Positions 1 through 5,623 of a DNA stretch of 10,056 nt are shown piece after piece. The notes beneath the pieces are model-generated. The model was not told the origin of the DNA. It ran no database searches and was given only the letters and a program-made list of their open reading frames with translations. Position numbers and translations under genes: made by a program. How positions within the stretch are numbered: the stretch's first letter is position 1; the number at the start of each line of letters is the position of its first letter. Origin of the DNA: Deltaproteobacteria bacterium RBG_16_44_11 (GTDB lineage: Bacteria; Desulfobacterota; Syntrophia; Syntrophales; Smithellaceae); contig MGQN01000024.1 in NCBI GenBank assembly GCA_001797845.1, forward strand, positions 27,311 to 37,366, written 5' to 3'.

Positions 1-798
1 CATCGTCAGGGCTTCTTTGACCGGGACCGGGTTGGTTTCAATAAACAATGCCTTTACAACCGGCAATGTTTTGAAATGAATCTCCCGTGCTTCGCTAATT
101 TTCCCGGAACGGAACAAATTTATCATTTCGCGATATTCCTTTCCAATAACATGCGCTACCGCCAGGATTCCTCCGTCTCCGCCCAGACCCAGCATCGAAA
201 ACGTCAGCGCGTCTTCACCGGAGAGGACATAGAATTTCTTTTGGCTCATTCGTGTAGCCCGGATAATATCCATTGTGATCATCATATCGCCGCAGGCATC
301 CTTCATCCCGATGATATTGTCTATTTGGGAAAGCGCAATCATTGTTTTTGCTTCAATGAGCCGCGCCGACCTTGATGGAATGTTATAAATAAAAAGTGGA
401 AGCTTTGTGGACATTGCTATTGCCTCGAAATGTTTCAGGAGCCCGTCCTGTGTGGGTCTATTGTAGTAGGGGCATACCTGCAAACTTGCGGAAGCTCCGC
501 TACCCTCGGCATGTTTCGTCATCTCTATGGCTTCTTTGGTGCTGTTGGAACCAGTTCCGGCCATCACCGGCACACGCCCTTTGGTCTCCTCGATTACGAT
601 CTCGATTACGCGGGCGTGTTCTTTGTGATCCAGAGTGGGGGATTCTCCGGTCGTTCCGGAGGGAACAAGACCATCGCATCCAATTTCTTCAATATAATAA
701 TTGACTAATTTACGCAGTCCCTTCTCGTCGACCGATAGGTCATCTTTAAAGGGTGTAATTAGGGGTATGTGGCATCCAGCCCAAGATGGTATCTGCAT
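1..798 (-). CDS. dapA: 4-hydroxy-tetrahydrodipicolinate synthase (DapA), 3' end cut by window edge
   Basis: This enzyme condenses pyruvate with aspartate semialdehyde in the cytoplasm, the first committed step of the lysine / meso-diaminopimelate pathway. The frame is open for 266 codons from ATG at 798 to the left edge without a stop; the family is usually about 290-295 residues, so roughly 25 are missing. The TIM-barrel landmarks are all present: T49-T50 in GTTGESPTL, Y112 in CPYYNRP, Y138 in IYNIPSRS, R143, and the Schiff-base lysine K166 in GMKDACGD. Each sits exactly five residues after its E. coli counterpart (T44, T45, Y107, Y133, R138, K161), which supports this start. A ribosome binding site AAGGAG (805-810) lies six bases upstream. 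The retained arginine and the double threonine favour DapA over other N-acetylneuraminate-lyase-superfamily aldolases. The leader upstream carries a terminator and a short ORF that may regulate it. Confidence 0.93.
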   Translation of the reverse strand, partial: MQIPSWAGCHIPLITPFKDDLSVDEKGLRKLVNYYIEEIGCDGLVPSGTTGESPTLDHKEHARVIEIVIEETKGRVPVMAGTGSNSTKEAIEMTKHAEGSGASASLQVCPYYNRPTQDGLLKHFEAIAMSTKLPLFIYNIPSRSARLIEAKTMIALSQIDNIIGMKDACGDMMITMDIIRATRMSQKKFYVLSGEDALTFSMLGLGGDGGILAVAHVIGKEYREMINLFRSGKISEAREIHFKTLPVVKALFIETNPVPVKEALTM

Positions 799-861
799 AT
801 ATTTCTCCTTTCTGTTTTAAATATAAAGTTATAATTTTTTGTAAGATACTGTTTCACGAAT

Positions 862-891
862 AAAAAAAGCCATGGGGCTTACCCATGGCTT
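862..891 (-). terminator. Strong intrinsic terminator upstream of dapA
   Basis: A perfect 10-bp stem (AAGCCATGGG at 867-876 with CCCATGGCTT at 882-891) encloses a 5-base loop. On the minus strand it is followed directly by a run of seven T (862-868 on the plus strand are A). It ends about 65 bases before the dapA start. It could stop transcription from the split NDT-like gene or act as an attenuator for dapA. The opposite strand lacks a U-run directly after the stem, so it is directional. Confidence 0.85.
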
Positions 892-917
892 CAAGGAAGG
901 TATATTTTATATAAGCA

Positions 918-956
918 TTAACGCATACACGTCCTCAAAACGATGGGTAGCCCCAT
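918..956 (-). CDS. Possible 12-residue leader peptide upstream of the dapA terminator
   Basis: ATG at 956 opens a 12-codon frame (MGLPIVLRTCMR) ending in TAA at 918-920. A consensus AAGGAG (965-970) lies eight bases upstream, the best Shine-Dalgarno in this gap. The peptide is not rich in lysine or any single amino acid, so it is not a classical amino-acid attenuation leader. Its first codons lie in a segment complementary to the terminator arm and loop at 867-891, so ribosome loading here could compete with an antiterminator. It may also be a chance ORF. Confidence 0.35.
   Translation of the reverse strand: MGLPIVLRTCMR
943..956 (-). promoter_or_regulatory. Candidate antiterminator arm
   Basis: The minus-strand segment ATGGGGCTACCCAT is a small palindrome (ATGGG / CCCAT). 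It is also complementary over 14 bases, with a single bulged A, to the left arm and loop of the terminator at 867-891. Pairing between the two would prevent the terminator. It overlaps the start codon of the short leader ORF. The pairing is read by eye; no folding energy was computed. Confidence 0.4.
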
Positions 957-1043
957 TTGTTTGACTCCTTGTTTTTTACCCACGTTTCTTCTGGTTGCTG
1001 AAAGGACGGTCATCAATTTCCTTTTTCGAATTTGTTTGACTTA

Positions 1044-1072
1044 AAGAAAACACAAATTGCTTGTTCTGTCAA
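1044..1072 (-). promoter_or_regulatory. Possible promoter for the dapA leader
   Basis: A perfect -35 hexamer TTGACA (1067-1072, minus strand) is followed after 17 bases by TTTCTT, a poor -10 with three matches of six. If used, it would give a dapA 5' leader of about 240 bases containing the short ORF and terminator. Weak without transcript data. Confidence 0.25.
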
Positions 1073-1159
1073 ATTATTTCATATCGAAAACCAGTATGTA
1101 AATTCAATAGAACCATTCCCTTTATTTAGAAAAGTTTGATCTAATCTAATATTAAGTTT

Positions 1160-1570
1160 TCAGAATATCACTGCTTTGATTCGGTTTTCTAGTTTGGTTT
1201 TGAAGTCCTCGAGCTTATCAGATTCCCACTCAATACGATTTCGGTGAGAAAGGTCGAAATGAACCCCTTCCTTCTTCACTGATATTTCTTTGCCACTGCT
1301 ATCCAAAAGAGTCATTATTTGATTGTTCGAACTGTCCCTTAGAATTTCTTCTTTCACCCAATCTTTTCTACACGTGTAAATGACCTCGAGTCCGAGTCCA
1401 TTAGCAAACCCTGCTTCAAAATAGACGCCGCCTCTATAGCCTGTCAAATCGCAAACCATAAAACGGCTTCTTCTTATTTGTGCAATTATTTCGTCGTTTA
1501 TGTCATTAACGTGTTCAACGTTGTCAATTTTCACGGCTTGGTAACGAGGAGTTATCTCGTTTAGTTCCAC
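1160..1570 (-). CDS. C-terminal half of a split nucleoside 2-deoxyribosyltransferase-like (TIR-related) protein
   Basis: This 136-residue frame holds most of a Rossmann-like domain of the kind annotated as nucleoside 2-deoxyribosyltransferase-like, a fold related to TIR. The landmarks are KIDNVEHVNDINDEII, IRRSRFMVCDLTG, GGVYFEAGFANGLG (with a Glu in the position expected for catalysis in this superfamily), IYTCRKDW, and a C-terminal IEWES...LENRIKAVI tail as in intact relatives. The first strand and helix of the same domain are missing here and lie in the preceding frame at 1561-2193. The only start is GTG at 1570 with no Shine-Dalgarno sequence, and the two frames overlap by ten bases. It is therefore most likely the second half of one gene broken by a -1 frameshift, not a separate protein. 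Proteins of this family occur among bacterial defence effectors; that role here is inference. Confidence 0.7.
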   Translation of the reverse strand: MELNEITPRYQAVKIDNVEHVNDINDEIIAQIRRSRFMVCDLTGYRGGVYFEAGFANGLGLEVIYTCRKDWVKEEILRDSSNNQIMTLLDSSGKEISVKKEGVHFDLSHRNRIEWESDKLEDFKTKLENRIKAVIF

Positions 1571-2193
1571 AAATTCAAAGCTGGTTTAATCGCATTGTCA
1601 AAAACCTCGTCTATTTCGCCTTTGAGCCACATTGCAACAAAACACAGCCTGGAATCTCTATTTAGTTTTTGAATCTCTCTTAGTCTCTGGTAACCTTTCA
1701 CTTCTATAGAGAGACCTGTTTGTGGAGAGCTCGGGTTGGTAGCAGAGATAAACCCCTCTTTGTAACACATTATGAGTATGTGCATAATCTCTTTGTGCTC
1801 TTTGCAGTAAAAGAGAGGGTAGTCATCAGTGACGTTTACCTTAATTTCATGCCCGATATATTTTGTCGATTTCTCAAGTCTGATCAGGGCTTGATCAATT
1901 TTTGAAATTGGATCTAGGACCTGAAACTGAGAGACTATATTCTTTAAGTCAGCTATTTTCAGTTGTTGCCGGCTGGGTTTCCTTCCTTCGCGCTCCCACT
2001 TGTTTCGGAGCGTTATGCTGATTGCTGCTTTGTCGTCCGAAGAGTATCCTTCTGAGCTAAAATCTTCCGCCGCTTCTTCCGTGAGCCAAACATACCCACA
2101 TCTCTTACACATATAAAGTGTGTGTGTCGGCTTGAATCCTGCCGCTCCATCATTTGTGACATCCTTATCACAAAACAGACACGAAATTGCCAT
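1561..2193 (-). CDS. N-terminal half of a split zinc-ribbon / NDT-like (TIR-related) protein
   Basis: This 210-residue frame begins with a four-cysteine zinc ribbon (C5-x2-C8 and C29-x2-C32). A predicted helical middle region with no family I recognise follows (about residues 40-175). It ends in RLCFVAMWLKGEIDEVF and AIKPAL, the first strand and helix of the NDT-like Rossmann domain. It then stops abruptly at TAA (1561-1563), while the rest of the domain continues in the -1 frame at 1160-1570. Repaired, the protein would be about 344 residues. An in-frame TAA five codons upstream makes ATG at 2193 the earliest start; the ribosome site is weak (AAGG, eight bases away). The shift must lie within about 1564-1585, between the last stop of one frame and the stop of the other. 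A missing T in the GCTTTGAA region would fit. This is either a decayed gene or a sequencing error. Confidence 0.72.
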   Translation of the reverse strand: MAISCLFCDKDVTNDGAAGFKPTHTLYMCKRCGYVWLTEEAAEDFSSEGYSSDDKAAISITLRNKWEREGRKPSRQQLKIADLKNIVSQFQVLDPISKIDQALIRLEKSTKYIGHEIKVNVTDDYPLFYCKEHKEIMHILIMCYKEGFISATNPSSPQTGLSIEVKGYQRLREIQKLNRDSRLCFVAMWLKGEIDEVFDNAIKPALNLWN

Positions 2194-2248
2194 TTTCCAC
2201 GCCTTTTACCATTTATTATTGAGATCCGTTCATCTTTTCCGATAACCC

Positions 2249-2265
2249 AATAACCTGAAGGTCAC
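2249..2265. repeat. Dispersed intergenic repeat, copy 1 (17-bp core)
   Basis: AATAACCTGAAGGTCAC is identical to bases 3108-3124. A second shared block, TTTTCCGATAA, lies nearby in both places (2235-2245 and 3077-3087). In this copy the two blocks are 3 bases apart, against 20 in the other, because the other has extra tandem units between them. Both copies lie between minus-strand genes. Confidence 0.6.
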
Positions 2266-2271
2266 GCGTAT

Positions 2272-2310
2272 CATAAATTCCGGATGTTCAACAGAAAAAT
2301 CCACGGGATA
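2272..2310. repeat. 39-bp exact repeat, copy 1
   Basis: These 39 bases (starting CATAAATTCCGG, ending CCACGGGATA) recur exactly at 3659-3697 in the same orientation. Both copies also have AACCCAATA on the left (2244-2252 and 3649-3657). Here 19 extra bases carrying the ACCTGAAGGTCAC repeat are placed between the two blocks; in the other copy only one base is. Confidence 0.85.
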
Positions 2311-2428
2311 ATTCTTTAAGAAATCATTCTGTATGAGCTATAAAATTATCGATTTTCTAGTTCAATGAAATATGACCACAATACTGAAAGTGGGTGAAGG
2401 TCCGCGTGCGTGCCGGTTCTTGGGTTAC

Positions 2429-3031
2429 TTATTTACCGTATTTTTCGATTATCTCTCTTCTCCTGAAACAATCGAGAGCGTGATCGTTTACCATACCGGT
2501 AGCCTGAATGTGCGCATAGCAAATGGTCGAACCCAAGAATTTAAAACCTCTTTTTTTCAAATCTTTGCTTAAGGCGTCCGATTCTTTGCTAGTTGCAGGA
2601 TAATCTGATAATTTACGGATGTTATTTATTTTGGGTTTATCGCCAACAAAACCCCATATATATTTGGAAAAACTTCCAAGTTCTTTCTGAACTTCAAGAA
2701 ATTTACGTGCATTATTTACCGTAGCTTCAATTTTCAGTCTGTTTCTGATTATCCCGGGATTTTGCAGTAGTTCTTCAATTTTTGTGTGATTAAAGCCGGC
2801 AACCTTTTCCGGTTCAAAATTTTTAAATGCGCTGCGGTAATTATTTCTTTTTTTTAAAACCGTGTACCAGCTCAGACCCGCCTGCGCTGATTCCAAAGAC
2901 AGAAATTCGAATATCAACCTGTCGTCATAAACCGGGACACCCCATTCTTTATCGTGATATTCAACATAATCAATTTTACTCAAATCAACCCAGGGACAAC
3001 GACAAATATCATTTTTACTTTTTGTTTTCAT
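2429..3031 (-). CDS. tag: DNA-3-methyladenine glycosylase I (Tag)
   Basis: This enzyme excises 3-methyladenine from alkylated DNA, starting base-excision repair. The 200-residue product has the usual length plus a short N-terminal extension (E. coli Tag is 187). The zinc-binding set is visible as C12 (CRCPWV), H26 (EYHDKEWG), H184 and C188 (VNDHALDC). The helix-hairpin-helix region holds the conserved E47 and W55 in ESAQAGLSWYTVLKKR, followed by a GIIRNRLKI stretch and DALSKDLKKRGFKFLGSTICYAHIQATG, all diagnostic. An in-frame TAA directly precedes the ATG at 3031, so this is the earliest possible start, although no clear Shine-Dalgarno is present. It stands alone, with repeat-bearing gaps on both sides. 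Confidence 0.96.
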   Translation of the reverse strand: MKTKSKNDICRCPWVDLSKIDYVEYHDKEWGVPVYDDRLIFEFLSLESAQAGLSWYTVLKKRNNYRSAFKNFEPEKVAGFNHTKIEELLQNPGIIRNRLKIEATVNNARKFLEVQKELGSFSKYIWGFVGDKPKINNIRKLSDYPATSKESDALSKDLKKRGFKFLGSTICYAHIQATGMVNDHALDCFRRREIIEKYGK

Positions 3032-3186
3032 TTATCAACAAACTCAGTGTCCAACGATTAATGTACGAACTTCGCTTTTTCCGATAATCTGATACCCTAA
3101 TCACCTGAATAACCTGAAGGTCACTATAGGGTGACGCGAGGTCACACGTAGTAATCTGATTCCCTCGTGGTCTAAATGTAATATTT
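3032..3186. other. Repeat-bearing intergenic region between pilZ-like gene and tag
   Basis: This stretch contains the second copy of the dispersed repeat with its tandem units and the GTCAC / GTGAC arms. A 61-codon minus-strand frame crosses it but consists largely of translated repeat and overlaps tag, so it is not taken as a gene. No convincing promoter for tag was seen. Confidence 0.5.
3077..3145. repeat. Dispersed intergenic repeat, copy 2, with tandem units and alternating GTCAC/GTGAC arms
   Basis: It contains TTTTCCGATAA (3077-3087) and the 17-bp core (3108-3124) shared with 2235-2265. Between them lie degenerate units of 8-9 bases, best read on the minus strand as CAGGTTATT, CAGGTGATT, AGGGTAT and CAGATTAT. 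After the core come three alternating arms, GTCAC (3120-3124), GTGAC (3131-3135) and GTCAC (3141-3145), able to form either of two five-base-pair hairpins. It is intergenic and of unknown function. Confidence 0.6.
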
Positions 3187-3519
3187 CTATAGAACCGCAA
3201 CTACATTAATTTCTTTCAGGATTGCATCTTTGGCGCTTGCAGGCATATTAAGAAATTTTACACCCATTCCAGTATCTTTTGACGAAGCGCCTTTGTTAAT
3301 CCACATAATTTTTGCATTAACTTCTATTTTTTTTAAATTGCCTATGGAAAAAATCAATTTTATTGTTGACCCTACTGCCGGCGGTCTTTCTGTATCAACA
3401 AACATGCCATCTGCTGAAATATTTTTTGTAAAAGATATGAGATAATCATTTTCATGGACATATGAAATTTCAAATTTGGTATCTAACCTTTTATTTATCC
3501 TGCGTTCATCTTTTGACAT
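3187..3519 (-). CDS. PilZ domain protein, probable c-di-GMP receptor
   Basis: This is a 110-residue single-domain protein. It carries the PilZ c-di-GMP signature: RxxxR as R7-INK-R11 near the N-terminus, and an NxSxxG variant (N33-I-S35-A-D-G38) in place of the common DxSxxG, followed by GMFVDTERPPAVGS and the closing GMGVKFLN. The layout resembles the short PilZ subfamily first grouped in Myxococcus (TIGR02266), in which Asn at that position is common from memory. A good ribosome site GGAG (3525-3528) lies five bases before ATG at 3519. A TTGACT hexamer lies further upstream but no good -10 was found. Such proteins change partner or motility behaviour on binding c-di-GMP; the partner cannot be told from the neighbours. 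The gene ends about 155 bases before tag. Confidence 0.9.
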   Translation of the reverse strand: MSKDERRINKRLDTKFEISYVHENDYLISFTKNISADGMFVDTERPPAVGSTIKLIFSIGNLKKIEVNAKIMWINKGASSKDTGMGVKFLNMPASAKDAILKEINVVAVL

Positions 3520-3646
3520 ATTATCTCCATTTCATTCTAGATATGTTAATGAAAGCAAAAATAATTAGAGTCAACTCCCTATTTTTTAATCAGTCAATGA
3601 TGAGACGATTCTATTTTACACAACTAAACTAACGACGCAATTTGTG

Positions 3647-3739
3647 TTAACCCAATACCATAAATTCCGGATGTTCAACAGAAAAATCCACGGGATATTT
3701 CGTCAAGATTTCATCAGTAAACGGCGGGTATTCTTCCAT
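3647..3739 (-). pseudogene. Remnant or small ORF of an unrecognised protein family, copy 2
   Basis: ATG at 3739 opens 30 codons (MEEYPPFTDEIL, then TKYPVDFSVEHPEFMVLG) ending in TAA at 3647. The reading continues upstream past a TAA (3749-3751) with plausible coding residues (ITAD, stop, LKI), suggesting the 3' end of a decayed gene and not a complete small one. There is no Shine-Dalgarno sequence. The segment YPVDFSVEHPEFM recurs in the remnant at 2230-2334. It lies just downstream of amrS on the same strand. Confidence 0.35.
3659..3697. repeat. 39-bp exact repeat, copy 2
   Basis: Identical to 2272-2310 in the same orientation. Here it lies inside the small frame at 3647-3739. The sequence past its right end (3698-3720) is diverged but still alignable with 2311-2335, which suggests two old paralogous copies and not a recent duplication of a short element. 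Confidence 0.85.
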
Positions 3740-3769
3740 AATCTTGAGTTAATCGGCGGTGATTTGTTC

Positions 3770-4780
3770 TTAGAAGATGCCTTCCAATACGGTCCCGCAG
3801 CTGTCGCATTTATTTCCAGTTAGATGAGTACTGATAATTTTGAAACCATGGCGTTCGATTAGGAGCTTCCGGCAATTAAAGCAGTAAGTGCTTTCTCCTT
3901 TATCTCCGGGGACGTTGCCGCTGTAAACATATTTCAATCCAGCCTGCTTTCCAATTTCCACCGCCCGGTGCAGTGAGGAAAGCGGGGTTACCGGCAAACT
4001 CTGTATTTTGAACTGAGGATGAAAACGGCTGATATGCCAAGGCGTTTCCTTTCCCAATCTGGCAATAAATTGCGCGATGTCTTTTAATTCTTCATCGCTG
4101 TCATTCAGAGAGGGAATAAGTAAGGTAGTTATTTCCACCCAAATCCCCAGATCCTTCATTTTTTTTAGGCTTTCCAAAACAGGCTTTAGCCTTGCCCCGC
4201 ATTGTTTTTTGTAAAACTCATCGCGGAAAGATTTCAAATCAACATTGGCGGCGGCTAAAAAGGGGGCAATCGTCTCAATAGCTTCGGGAGTCATAAAGCC
4301 GTTGGTGACAAAGACGTTTTTTAAACCGTTTTTATCGGCAATTTTCGCGGTATCGTATGCTAATTCAAAATAGATAGTTGGCTCGGTGTAGGTATAGGCG
4401 ATTGTTTTCGCGCCGCTTTTTTTCGCCTGAACGACAATCTCTTCAGGCGTGGCATCCCTACCGGTTATCATGAGCGTAGAGCGCGGCATCTGCGAGATTT
4501 CATGGTTCTGACAAAATTCACAGCTGAAATTGCATCCGATGGTGGCAATGGAGTAGGAAAGGGAGCCCGGATAAACATGAAAGAAAGGTTTCTTTTCGAT
4601 AGGATCGATATTTTCCGCGATCAGTGTTGCGTAAACCAATGAATAGAGAGTACCGTCTTTGTTTTCCCGGACACCGCAAATGCCTCTTTTGTCCGGCTTG
4701 ATGACGCATCTATGCGCGCATAAATTACAGTGCACGCGCTTATCGTCGAGCTTTTCGTAAAGCAGGGCTTCTCGAGTCAT
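3770..4780 (-). CDS. amrS: AmmeMemoRadiSam-type radical SAM enzyme (AmrS)
   Basis: This 336-residue radical SAM protein matches the AmrS family (TIGR04337), which resembles pyruvate formate-lyase activating enzymes but whose substrate is not established to my knowledge. The N-terminal cysteine cluster is C18, C21, C25 and C35 (CNLCAHRC...GICG). The 4Fe-4S radical SAM motif CxxxCxxC is C83, C87 and C90 (GCNFSCEFCQN). A conserved AYTYTEPTIYFE stretch follows, then WHISRFHPQF and YVYSGNVPG. A C-terminal zinc-ribbon-like set is C300, C303, C325 and C328. The ATG overlaps the stop of the methyltransferase as ATGA, with a weak AAGAG site inside that gene, so the two are probably co-translated. The usual partners (MEMO1-like and AMMECR1-like proteins) are not in this window. 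Confidence 0.9.
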   Translation of the reverse strand: MTREALLYEKLDDKRVHCNLCAHRCVIKPDKRGICGVRENKDGTLYSLVYATLIAENIDPIEKKPFFHVYPGSLSYSIATIGCNFSCEFCQNHEISQMPRSTLMITGRDATPEEIVVQAKKSGAKTIAYTYTEPTIYFELAYDTAKIADKNGLKNVFVTNGFMTPEAIETIAPFLAAANVDLKSFRDEFYKKQCGARLKPVLESLKKMKDLGIWVEITTLLIPSLNDSDEELKDIAQFIARLGKETPWHISRFHPQFKIQSLPVTPLSSLHRAVEIGKQAGLKYVYSGNVPGDKGESTYCFNCRKLLIERHGFKIISTHLTGNKCDSCGTVLEGIF

Positions 4781-5559
4781 TTATGAGTCTCTTGTAACAT
4801 ATCCCGGGCAGTTCCGGCGGCAGTAGTTTGAGTCTTGGGATTTAACTTAAATGATTCCATGATGGGACTTTGAACTGTCCGATAAGTGTACTTTACCGGG
4901 AAGGTAAGGCCGGTGAAGGCTCCCAGTGGATTTTTTTCCAGAGGAAATAATTCTTCCAACTCTTCAAAGAAACCGTAAACAATGCTGGGAAAATATATAA
5001 CACTTCCCCATTGAATCACAGGGTTGTCAATTAGATTTCCCACTATCATTCTAATTTCATTCAAATTAAGGAAACGTATTTTTTGGGAGAGAGGAAAACC
5101 GAAGAGTTCTTTTAATCGCTGTTTTGTCCCGACAAAAGAATAGTTATTTAAAAATCCGATAAAAACACGGCCGCGACAAACCCTGATTGCTTCCGCGATA
5201 ATTTTTTTAGGATTTTTGGCAATTTCCAGAACATTTATCAAAGTTACAATATCGAACTCGTCATCGGAAAAGGGAAGATCTTCGGCTTGACTCAAAATTA
5301 ATTCAGCACTATTGCCCAATTTTGTCCGGGCGATTTCCAGCATTTCCGCTGAAGGATCGATTCCCGTTATGGAACACCATTTATCCCGGAAAAACTCCAG
5401 ATGATTACCACTGCCGCAGCCTACATCCAGAACTCTTTCACCGGCGTGTGGAACCACTAAATCTAAAATTAATTCTTTCTGACGGCACAATATATAGCGT
5501 CCCAGCTCTGTTTGCAGGTGCGCATCGGATAAATTGGCCGCTTTTTGTTCAAAAAACAT
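4777..5559 (-). CDS. Class I SAM-dependent methyltransferase (Methyltransf_11 type)
   Basis: This 260-residue protein has a Rossmann methyltransferase core. Motif I is VLDVGCGSGN (43-52). The acidic end of strand 2 is GID (66-68). Then come AEDLPFSDDEFDIVTLINVLE, the post-motif I and motif IV region, and RVCRGRVFIGFLN. The C-terminal ~90 residues hold a variable region typical of substrate recognition and give no specificity. A ribosome site GGGAGC lies seven bases before ATG at 5559, and a TATAAT box lies at 5624-5629. The stop overlaps the amrS start (ATGA), suggesting the methyltransferase and the radical SAM enzyme act on a common pathway. That is inference from gene order; the substrate is unknown. 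Confidence 0.88.
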   Translation of the reverse strand: MFFEQKAANLSDAHLQTELGRYILCRQKELILDLVVPHAGERVLDVGCGSGNHLEFFRDKWCSITGIDPSAEMLEIARTKLGNSAELILSQAEDLPFSDDEFDIVTLINVLEIAKNPKKIIAEAIRVCRGRVFIGFLNNYSFVGTKQRLKELFGFPLSQKIRFLNLNEIRMIVGNLIDNPVIQWGSVIYFPSIVYGFFEELEELFPLEKNPLGAFTGLTFPVKYTYRTVQSPIMESFKLNPKTQTTAAGTARDMLQETHK

Positions 5560-5590
5560 GGGGGATGCTCCCTTGTCTAAGCGTGGACAT
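5549..5590 (-). CDS. Possible 13-codon upstream ORF overlapping the methyltransferase start
   Basis: ATG at 5590 has AAGGG five bases upstream. It opens MSTLRQGSIPHVF and ends in TGA at 5549-5551, a few codons inside the methyltransferase in another frame. It might couple translation to the downstream gene. Equally it may be chance. Confidence 0.2.
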   Translation of the reverse strand: MSTLRQGSIPHVF

Positions 5591-5623
5591 GAAATCCCTT
5601 AAACTGTTTTATCTGCATATCAA

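Larger units (their letters stand above)
811..1159 (-). other. Intergenic leader upstream of dapA
   Basis: This gap of about 350 bases lies between the split NDT-like gene and dapA, both on the minus strand. It contains, in the direction of transcription, a TTGACA hexamer, a first copy of a 12-bp direct repeat, a second copy overlapping a ribosome binding site, a 12-codon ORF, a strong intrinsic terminator, and an AT-rich stretch before dapA. A second possible dapA promoter (TATAAC-like -10) lies between terminator and start, so the terminator may either end upstream transcription or regulate dapA. No lysine riboswitch or T-box core was recognised by eye. Confidence 0.5.
2230..2334 (-). pseudogene. 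Remnant of an unrecognised small protein, copy 1
   Basis: A frame open from just after a TAG (2338-2340) to TGA (2230-2232) encodes NDFLKNYPVDFSVEHPEFM and then runs into a repeat (IRVTFRLLGYRKR). It has no start codon upstream of the conserved part. The conserved part matches the remnant at 3647-3739 in protein (DEILTKYPVDFSVEHPEFM) with substitutions just upstream, so these look like tails of two paralogous genes. I do not recognise the family. Confidence 0.35.

Noticed and set aside
76..708. Three plus-strand open frames of 92-102 codons
   Set aside because: They are antisense to dapA, whose catalytic residues and codon structure are intact on the minus strand. Their translations show no family features.
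811..1159. Lysine riboswitch or T-box upstream of dapA
   Set aside because: No conserved core of either RNA could be recognised by eye, and the peptide in the leader is not lysine-rich.
1561..1590. Programmed -1 ribosomal frameshift joining the two NDT-like frames
   Set aside because: No X XXY YYZ slippery heptamer lies in the correct frame in the only stretch where the shift can occur, so a mutation or sequencing error is more likely.
2372..2572. 66-codon plus-strand frame
   Set aside because: Mostly antisense to the end of tag, with no recognisable protein.
3015..3200. 61-codon minus-strand frame between the PilZ gene and tag
   Set aside because: It overlaps the ends of both neighbours. 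Much of it is translation of the CAGGTTATT-like tandem units (QVIQVIRVSDYR), a typical repeat artefact.
2230..3739. CRISPR array or insertion sequence
   Set aside because: The repeats are few, irregularly spaced and partly coding. There is no transposase, and I found no terminal inverted repeats or regular spacers.
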